This document shows positions 6,023-10,827 of a DNA stretch of 10,827 nt, in pieces. Below the pieces are notes generated by a model that saw only the letters and a list, made by a program, of their open reading frames with translations, was not told the DNA's origin and ran no database searches. This stretch comes from Bacteroidota bacterium (GTDB taxonomy: Bacteria > Bacteroidota > Rhodothermia > Rhodothermales > UBA10348). The translations under genes were made by a program, and so were the position numbers. Numbering within the stretch: position 1 is the stretch's first letter; the number at the start of each line of letters is the position of its first letter. The DNA is taken from NCBI GenBank assembly GCA_022571135.1, contig JACZYK010000061.1, positions 1 to 10,827 on the forward strand, read 5' to 3'.

Positions 6023-7039
6023 ATGGCTATCAAGCTCGGTATCAATGGATTCGGTCGTATCGGAAGGCTGGTTTTTCGCGCCATCTTTGAGCGCGGATCC
6101 GACGTATTTGACATCGTCGCCGTTAATGATCTAACGGATGCAAGAACACTGGCCCACCTACTGAAATATGATTCGGTCCATGGCCCGTTTCCGGGGCAGG
6201 TTTCCGTCGATGGAGACGATCTGCTCGTAGACGGGAAGAGATTTAAAGTCCTCTCCGAAAGAGATCCTGCTGATTTGCCCTGGGGCCAGTTGGAGGCGGA
6301 TGTCGTCGTGGAATCGACGGGGTTTTTCCGCACGCGCGAAAAAGCGGCGCTGCACCTGGCGGGGGGCGCCAAAAAGGTGATCATTTCAGCACCGGCCTCC
6401 GGCGTGGTGGACGCGACTATCGTCATCGGGGTCAACGATCACATTTTGACGGGCCAGGAAGAAGTGGTTTCCAATGCCAGCTGCACCACCAATTGTCTGG
6501 CCCCCATGGTCAAGGTCCTTGACGATGGATTTGGCGTAACGCGCGGTGTGATGACCACGGTACATGCCTATACGTCGGATCAGCGGATGCTCGATGCACC
6601 GCACAAGGATCTGCGGCGAGCGCGAGCCGCAGCCGTCTCGATCATACCGACCACGACCGGCGCCGCAAGGGCTGTCGGACTGGTTCTGCCACACCTCAAG
6701 GGAAAGCTCGACGGATTCGCCCTGCGGGTTCCGACTCCGGACGGATCGCTCACGGATCTGACGGTCGAGTTGGGCAGGGATGCCGGAGTCGATGAAATCA
6801 ACGCACTGTTCCGGACTGCCTCGCGATCGACGCTGGACGGCATTCTCGAATACACGGAGGATCCCATCGTATCGTGCGACATCGTACACAATCCTCATTC
6901 CTGCATCTTCGACGCTCCATTGACCATGTCGATGGGCAACCTGGTCAAGGTCGTCGGTTGGTATGACAACGAATGGGGCTATGCGAACCGCACGGTCGAT
7001 CTGGCGCTGATGCTCATGAAAAAGGCGGGCCTGGCCTGA
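6023..7039 (+). CDS. gap: Type I glyceraldehyde-3-phosphate dehydrogenase
   Basis: The 338-residue protein oxidises and phosphorylates glyceraldehyde-3-phosphate to 1,3-bisphosphoglycerate with NAD(P) in cytoplasmic glycolysis or, reversed, gluconeogenesis. It starts MAIKLGINGFGRIGR with the Rossmann-fold glycine motif. The catalytic C154 lies in SNASCTTNCLAP and the base H181 in HAYTSDQ. The C-terminal WYDNEWGY is intact and the length is typical. N35-D36 (VNDLTD) points to NAD use, since an acidic residue here disfavours NADP. The S-loop reads DAPHKDLRRA, with Ala192 where Bacillus-type NAD enzymes have Leu and chloroplast/cyanobacterial dual-cofactor enzymes have Ala followed by Ser. NAD is therefore most likely, with some NADP use possible. 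ATG 6023 is chosen because the conserved N-terminus begins there. No Shine-Dalgarno motif is seen. pgk follows 5 bp later and makes the next pathway enzyme. Confidence 0.97.
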   Translation: MAIKLGINGFGRIGRLVFRAIFERGSDVFDIVAVNDLTDARTLAHLLKYDSVHGPFPGQVSVDGDDLLVDGKRFKVLSERDPADLPWGQLEADVVVESTGFFRTREKAALHLAGGAKKVIISAPASGVVDATIVIGVNDHILTGQEEVVSNASCTTNCLAPMVKVLDDGFGVTRGVMTTVHAYTSDQRMLDAPHKDLRRARAAAVSIIPTTTGAARAVGLVLPHLKGKLDGFALRVPTPDGSLTDLTVELGRDAGVDEINALFRTASRSTLDGILEYTEDPIVSCDIVHNPHSCIFDAPLTMSMGNLVKVVGWYDNEWGYANRTVDLALMLMKKAGLA

Positions 7040-7044
7040 TCGCG

Positions 7045-8241
7045 ATGCCGAAGGTATCCATCGATTCGCTCGAACTGAACGGGCGCCGCGTTCTGGTTCG
7101 CGTCGACTTCAACGTTCCTGTTGCAACGGATGAAAATGGCGAACGCTTCGTCTCGGATGATACGCGGATACGCGCAGCCCTTCCAACCATCCGTCGGATT
7201 ACCGAAGCAGGAGGCCGAGCGGTGCTTCTCAGCCATCTGGGCAGGCCCAACGGTAAACCGGACCCGGCCCTCAGCCTGGCGCCGGTAGCCAAACACCTGG
7301 CTTCTCTACTCGCAAGTCCAGTCAGGTTTGTGCCCTGCACGGTCGGCCCGGAAGTAATATCCGTCATCCGTGACATGGCGCCTGGAGACGTCGTGCTCCT
7401 CGAAAACACACGGTTTCTTCCGGGTGAGAAAGAGAACGATCGCGGACTCTCGGCCCAACTGGCAGAGATGGCTGATGTCTACGTCAACGACGCCTTCGGA
7501 ACGGCGCACCGGGCGCACGCGTCTACCGAAGGCGTTGCCCACCTCGTTCAGACGGCCGCGATGGGAAAGCTCATGGAAATCGAAATAAGTTTCTTGAGTC
7601 GTATCCTGGACAGTCCCGAGACACCATTCGTGGCCATCATCGGGGGGGCCAAAGTGTCGGATAAGATCGGTATCGTGGAACGGCTCCTGGACTCTGTCGA
7701 TGCGCTCCTCATCGGCGGAGCGATGAGTTACACGTTCATGAAATCAATCGGTGTCGGAACGGGAGACTCCATGGTAGAGAATGAGTGCCTGAAGGCGGCC
7801 GCCGACCTTCTCACACGTGCAGGCGATCGAATACGACTTCCGGTGGATCATGTCGTGGCGACTTCTTTCGATAACGAGGCGCAAATACGCATCGCTTCGG
7901 GCGTCATTCCGGACGCAGAAATGGGACTCGACATAGGACCTGCCACGGTCGAAGCTTATCGCACCGTTATTCTAGGGGCAAAAACGCTCGTGTGGAACGG
8001 GCCCATGGGCGTGTTTGAAATGCCGAGTTTCGCCTCCGGCACGATCGCGATAGCCCGTGCGATGGCGGAAGCGACCGAGCGCGGCGCGCTGACCGTCGTC
8101 GGGGGTGGCGATTCCGTGGCGGCGATTACTGCGGCCGGACTAGAAAGCCGGGTCAGCCACGTTTCCACGGGTGGTGGCGCGATGCTCGAATTTCTGGAAG
8201 GCAAAACACTCCCCGGGTTTGCGGCGTTGACAAGCGTTTAG
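7045..8241 (+). CDS. pgk: Phosphoglycerate kinase
   Basis: The 398-residue enzyme transfers phosphate from 1,3-bisphosphoglycerate to ADP, giving ATP and 3-phosphoglycerate, so it uses the product of the gene just upstream. Family motifs run the full length: RVDFNVP (19-25), the SHLGRP substrate loop (63-68), the NDAFGTAHRAHAS stretch (148-160), GGAKVSDKIG (200-209), VWNGPMGVFE (316-325) and the nucleotide-binding GGGDSVAAI (353-361), ending in HVSTGGGAMLEFLEGKTLPG. Length is normal for bacterial monomeric PGK, and no key motif is missing. ATG 7045 is chosen because MPKVSIDSLELNGRRVLVRVDFNVP is the usual N-terminus; the frame is open further upstream but only inside gap. The 5-bp gap to gap and lack of a terminator imply co-transcription. 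The ABC ATPase gene begins 21 bp after its stop, again with no terminator visible. Confidence 0.97.
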   Translation: MPKVSIDSLELNGRRVLVRVDFNVPVATDENGERFVSDDTRIRAALPTIRRITEAGGRAVLLSHLGRPNGKPDPALSLAPVAKHLASLLASPVRFVPCTVGPEVISVIRDMAPGDVVLLENTRFLPGEKENDRGLSAQLAEMADVYVNDAFGTAHRAHASTEGVAHLVQTAAMGKLMEIEISFLSRILDSPETPFVAIIGGAKVSDKIGIVERLLDSVDALLIGGAMSYTFMKSIGVGTGDSMVENECLKAAADLLTRAGDRIRLPVDHVVATSFDNEAQIRIASGVIPDAEMGLDIGPATVEAYRTVILGAKTLVWNGPMGVFEMPSFASGTIAIARAMAEATERGALTVVGGGDSVAAITAAGLESRVSHVSTGGGAMLEFLEGKTLPGFAALTSV

Positions 8242-8262
8242 ACACAATCTTCAGTCCGAGCA

Positions 8263-9321
8263 ATGCATCTCGAAACAAAACCGGGCGCATTCGATCCGGC
8301 GCGGCCTGTCGTGATCACGGCTCTCGGGAAAACGTATGCGGGCGCCTTCGGTCGAGGACGAGTCACGGCGCTCACGAACCTGTCATTGTCCGTTGAACGC
8401 GGAGAAATATTCGGACTTCTCGGCCCGAATGGCGCAGGAAAAACCACGCTTCTGAAAACCCTGCTGGGTGTCATTCATCCCACAGCCGGTTCGGCCCGGA
8501 TCTTCGGCAGGCCGGTCGGGAATCCTTCCTGCCGCGATCGAATAGGATTCCTCCCGGAAAACCATCGGTTTCCGGATTTTCTGACGGCCACCCAGACGAT
8601 GCGTACATACGGACGCCTGGCAGATATCGATGCTTCCATCGTGGACAGGCGAACGGAACGCCTTCTGGAAAAGCTGGGGCTCGGCGAATGGAAATCCACG
8701 CGACTCAAGAATTATTCCAAGGGAATGATGCAGCGACTCGGCCTTGCCCAATCGCTGCTCAACGATCCGGCGCTGTTGTTTCTGGACGAACCGACAGACG
8801 GAGTGGATCCGGTCGGCCGCAGGCAGATCCGGGATCTTCTGATCGAACTACAGAAAGAAGGAAAAACGATATTTCTCAACTCCCATCTCTTATCCGAGGT
8901 AGAGCTCATCTGCACGCGGGTGGGCATCTTGCACAAGGGTCGCATGGTTCACCTGGGCTCAGTCCAGGATCTGACGGCCGCAACGGGTTCTTACCGGATT
9001 CGAGTCGAAAGTCCGGATGGCACGAGTCTCGCCGAATGGCTGGAAATGCGTTCCATGGAAGTCGAACCGGATAACCGGGGTGAGGAGGTTTTCACGTTGA
9101 AATCCTCGAGCCTCGAAGGGCTGAACGCATGGATCGACCGGCTGCGAGGCAGCGGGTTTCTCATCCGATCCGTCGATCCGGGAGGTTCCACGCTCGAAGA
9201 GCGCTTTATTGACATCATCGAACGGCTGAATGCGTCGGATTCGAAAAAGACTCCCACGGAAATAAAGAGGCGCTCCGATCCACATTCTATGCAGCCGGCC
9301 GAGGACAGACGGCCTGCATGA
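8263..9321 (+). CDS. ABC transporter ATP-binding protein, exporter (ABC-2) type
   Basis: The 352-residue protein carries all motifs of a working ABC ATPase: Walker A GPNGAGKTT (54-62), a Q-loop region reading IGFLPE with Glu99, the signature YSKGMMQR (151-158), Walker B LLFLDEP (171-177) with catalytic E176, the D-loop (GVDP), and the switch His208 in NSHLLSE. The LPE form is common in the NatA/NosF-like group that pairs with ABC-2 permeases. Residues about 244-318 form a small alpha/beta C-terminal domain frequent in these ATPases, followed by a charged tail of about 34 residues. About 15 residues precede the first beta strand. It should bind the cytoplasmic face of the permease encoded next, whose ATG overlaps this stop codon (ATGA). 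The substrate cannot be read from sequence. It lies 21 bp behind pgk, so it may share the gap-pgk transcript. Confidence 0.93.
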   Translation: MHLETKPGAFDPARPVVITALGKTYAGAFGRGRVTALTNLSLSVERGEIFGLLGPNGAGKTTLLKTLLGVIHPTAGSARIFGRPVGNPSCRDRIGFLPENHRFPDFLTATQTMRTYGRLADIDASIVDRRTERLLEKLGLGEWKSTRLKNYSKGMMQRLGLAQSLLNDPALLFLDEPTDGVDPVGRRQIRDLLIELQKEGKTIFLNSHLLSEVELICTRVGILHKGRMVHLGSVQDLTAATGSYRIRVESPDGTSLAEWLEMRSMEVEPDNRGEEVFTLKSSSLEGLNAWIDRLRGSGFLIRSVDPGGSTLEERFIDIIERLNASDSKKTPTEIKRRSDPHSMQPAEDRRPA

Positions 9322-10184
9322 GACAGTTCGCCGGCTCCATAACGCTGACGTTTCGGGAACTCTGGGCGATGAAAATCACCCTCGGGCTCTTCATCGTGAC
9401 CTCGATAGCCTGGCTGATGCTTTCTTTTGCGCTGAACCTGGACGTAGTCGAGGGATCCATTGCAGCTCTCCGAATCCTCGGCATCGAGGCCAATCCGATG
9501 GAGCGTGTCCGTGACCCGGAGACGGGCGAGTGGATTCGGCAGGCGCTGACGCTCGATAATTTTGTTCTTGGGGTCAATCAGTTTGTTTTCGGGGCCTCTT
9601 ATATCTTCGGCACGCTCCTGGGCCTGTTCGCGACAATGCCGCTGGTTGCGGGATTTCTCGAGCGTGGACGCATCGACCTGTTGCTGTCCAAACCCATCAG
9701 CCGCTCGAAACTCCTGGCCGGCCATATTGCTGGAGTCTGGGCTACCGTTCTCGTTCTCATCTCGTATCTGATCGGCGCCATATGGATCGTCATATCGACG
9801 AAAACCGGAATCTGGCTCCCAAGGTTTCTGCTGGCGATTCCCATTATTTCGGTCATGTTCGCTGTCGTTTTTTCGATCGTGATCCTCTTCGGCGTGGCCA
9901 CGAGAAGCCCGGGGTTCGCCCTTGTAATGTCATACGGTTGCATTTTTTTTTCGGCTATTCTGGCTGCTCGGACACAGATCGTCCCTCAATTGTCTGCCCT
10001 CGGTCGTGGCGTCTTCCTGACGCTTTACCACGTCCTTCCGAACTATATGGAGGTGGTCGGTATCATGGCGCAACTGGGCTCGGGAGATGCCGTTGAAAGC
10101 TGGTATCCCCTCATCTCATCGATCCTTTTCGGGTTTGTCTGTTATGTGTGTGCTTTCATCATATTCCATCGGCGGGATTTCTAG
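9318..10184 (+). CDS. ABC-2 type transporter permease subunit
   Basis: This 288-residue integral membrane protein has about six hydrophobic segments, near residues 15-37, 83-107, 129-155, 163-188, 191-209 and 263-283. Between the second and third is ERGRIDLLLSKPISRSKLLA (113-132), the cytoplasmic coupling stretch typical of ABC-2 permeases of the NosY-like type, which are usually annotated as the ABC transporter permease subunit. A hydrophilic loop of about 45 residues (38-82, including EWIRQALTLDN) follows the first helix and probably lies outside. It overlaps the ATPase gene by 4 bp, a sign of translational coupling, and the two should form the transporter, probably as a dimer of each. The 3' end overlaps the start of the following lipoprotein gene. 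A run of nine T (9943-9951) inside the gene encodes part of the fifth helix. Transport direction is likely export; cargo is unknown. Confidence 0.88.
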   Translation: MRQFAGSITLTFRELWAMKITLGLFIVTSIAWLMLSFALNLDVVEGSIAALRILGIEANPMERVRDPETGEWIRQALTLDNFVLGVNQFVFGASYIFGTLLGLFATMPLVAGFLERGRIDLLLSKPISRSKLLAGHIAGVWATVLVLISYLIGAIWIVISTKTGIWLPRFLLAIPIISVMFAVVFSIVILFGVATRSPGFALVMSYGCIFFSAILAARTQIVPQLSALGRGVFLTLYHVLPNYMEVVGIMAQLGSGDAVESWYPLISSILFGFVCYVCAFIIFHRRDF

Positions 10185-10827
10185 ACTCGGGTTTAGAGGA
10201 ATCCTCTTGGTATCGACCCTGTTGCTCGCTCCGGCGTGCGGTATGAGCGACGAGAAATCCGAAGAAGTCCCGGAGAACGCCCGACTCGCCCTCCGCACGA
10301 TCGGAGTCGACAGCCGAGTGCTGGGCGGCCTGCAAATTTCAGAGTCCCTGCGGTCATTTATGTCCGAGTTGAAGGATGGAGACGGAAGAGAGTTTCGTCT
10401 CGACGATGAAGACCGGGAGTTCTTGACCCGATTCGGACTAAACTTTGATCGAGATCAGTTTTCCGTCTTCGCCGGGGCGTCGGATATCAGCCCTGACGCG
10501 CGTGCCGGGGTGGTAATTTTCGCGCCGATCGATGCGGCCAAGATGGATGAAATGGTCGATTCGTCGGACCGTGCCGAAAGGGTCGAGGGAACCGAATCAG
10601 TGTATCGAATCCAGGCGCATTCCGGCAGTGTGTTTCTGTCCATCCCCGAAAGCGGCCCTCTACTCCTGGCGCACTCCGCGGAATCGCTCGACGGGATGCT
10701 CTCACGCATGGCTCAAGTCCGCGATCTGCCGGAAGATCCGTTGCTGAGCAGTATTGCGTCTGCCGACGCCTGGCTCCTGGTCAAAGACGTGGCCTCGCTT
10801 CTCGATCGCGTGACTCTCGATCGGTTA
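10144..10827 (+). CDS. Predicted lipoprotein of unknown function, N-terminal part (3' end outside window)
   Basis: An open frame runs from ATG 10144 to the window edge without a stop, giving 228 residues. It overlaps the permease gene by 41 bp; GTG 10150 is an alternative start. The N-terminus has two arginines (R14, R18), a hydrophobic core (GILLVSTLLLAPAC) and Cys32 in a passable lipobox, so export and lipid anchoring are likely. Mature residues start GMSDEKSEE, a flexible acidic linker. The rest alternates strand-like and helical blocks (VFAGASDISP, AGVVIFAPIDAAKMDEMVD, SVYRIQAHSGSVFLSIPE, LLLAHSAESLDGMLSRM). That pattern loosely recalls DUF3352-like envelope proteins, in which a self-reporting repeat compares a stored value with a threshold; I am not sure of this match. 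No catalytic motif is seen. Its overlap with the permease gene suggests it is an accessory or substrate-handling partner of the transporter. Confidence 0.75.
   Translation, partial: MCVLSSYSIGGISRLGFRGILLVSTLLLAPACGMSDEKSEEVPENARLALRTIGVDSRVLGGLQISESLRSFMSELKDGDGREFRLDDEDREFLTRFGLNFDRDQFSVFAGASDISPDARAGVVIFAPIDAAKMDEMVDSSDRAERVEGTESVYRIQAHSGSVFLSIPESGPLLLAHSAESLDGMLSRMAQVRDLPEDPLLSSIASADAWLLVKDVASLLDRVTLDRL

Noticed and set aside
5683..6435. 250-codon minus-strand open frame across the divergent region and gap
   Set aside because: It is antisense to the strongly conserved gap gene, has low-complexity Ser/Arg-rich content and no family resemblance.
6973..7044. Upstream extension of pgk overlapping gap by 67 bp
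   Set aside because: The conserved PGK N-terminus begins at the ATG at 7045; the extension is gap sequence read in another frame.
8542..8560. Glu instead of Gln in the Q-loop of the ABC ATPase
   Set aside because: The LPE form is common in ATPases that pair with ABC-2 permeases, so it is not a sign of altered function.
8991..9725. 244-codon minus-strand open frame across the ATPase-permease junction
   Set aside because: It is antisense to two well-supported genes, and its Arg/Ser/Glu-rich sequence matches no recognisable family.

Overview
The window is 10.8 kb of chromosomal-looking bacterial DNA, densely coding, with GC content in the mid-50s by eye. It holds nine protein-coding genes, seven complete and two cut by the window edges. 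I see no tRNA, rRNA, CRISPR array, insertion sequence or phage gene. The organism is most likely in the Bacteroidota/Rhodothermota (FCB) part of the tree. The reasons are the near-total lack of Shine-Dalgarno motifs before start codons, a membrane-anchored TPR protein of a type I associate with that group, a GAF-GAF-SpoIIE phosphatase, and secreted M28 and lipoprotein isoaspartyl peptidases. This placement is inference; no rRNA marker is present.

Region 1 (1-3127) handles peptides. It contains the C-terminal part of an M1 zinc aminopeptidase and, 17 bp downstream on the same strand, a signal-peptide-bearing M28 metallopeptidase with a fibronectin type III-like tail. Facing them is a predicted lipoprotein isoaspartyl peptidase/asparaginase of the Ntn-hydrolase T2 family. 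The M28 and T2 genes converge with only 6 bp between their stop codons. Together they could break down peptides, including isoaspartyl-damaged ones, in the cell envelope.

Region 2 (3213-5741, minus strand) holds a membrane-anchored TPR protein followed by an RsbU-like PP2C phosphatase with two GAF domains. With the isoaspartyl peptidase gene downstream they form a same-strand run, possibly one operon. No anti-sigma factor or STAS-domain antagonist is visible for the phosphatase.

Region 3 (5742-6022) is a 281 bp divergent intergenic region. It carries a GC-rich hairpin just before the TPR gene, a candidate minus-strand promoter with a Bacteroidota-like -33/-7 layout, a 13-bp palindrome, and two near-identical direct repeats 31 bp apart upstream of the glyceraldehyde-3-phosphate dehydrogenase gene.

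Region 4 (6023-10827, plus strand) is a tight run: gap, pgk, an ABC ATPase, an ABC-2-type permease, and the start of a predicted lipoprotein. Gaps are 5 and 21 bp, followed by overlaps of 4 and 41 bp. The first two genes catalyse consecutive steps of lower glycolysis. The last three look like an exporter-type ABC module with an envelope partner.

Most of the window is ordinary housekeeping and envelope biology, and I found no clear new defence or mobile system. The points most worth a second look are the M28 enzyme with Asp in place of its first zinc-ligand His, the uncharacterised lipoprotein overlapping the ABC permease gene, and the repeats in front of gap.
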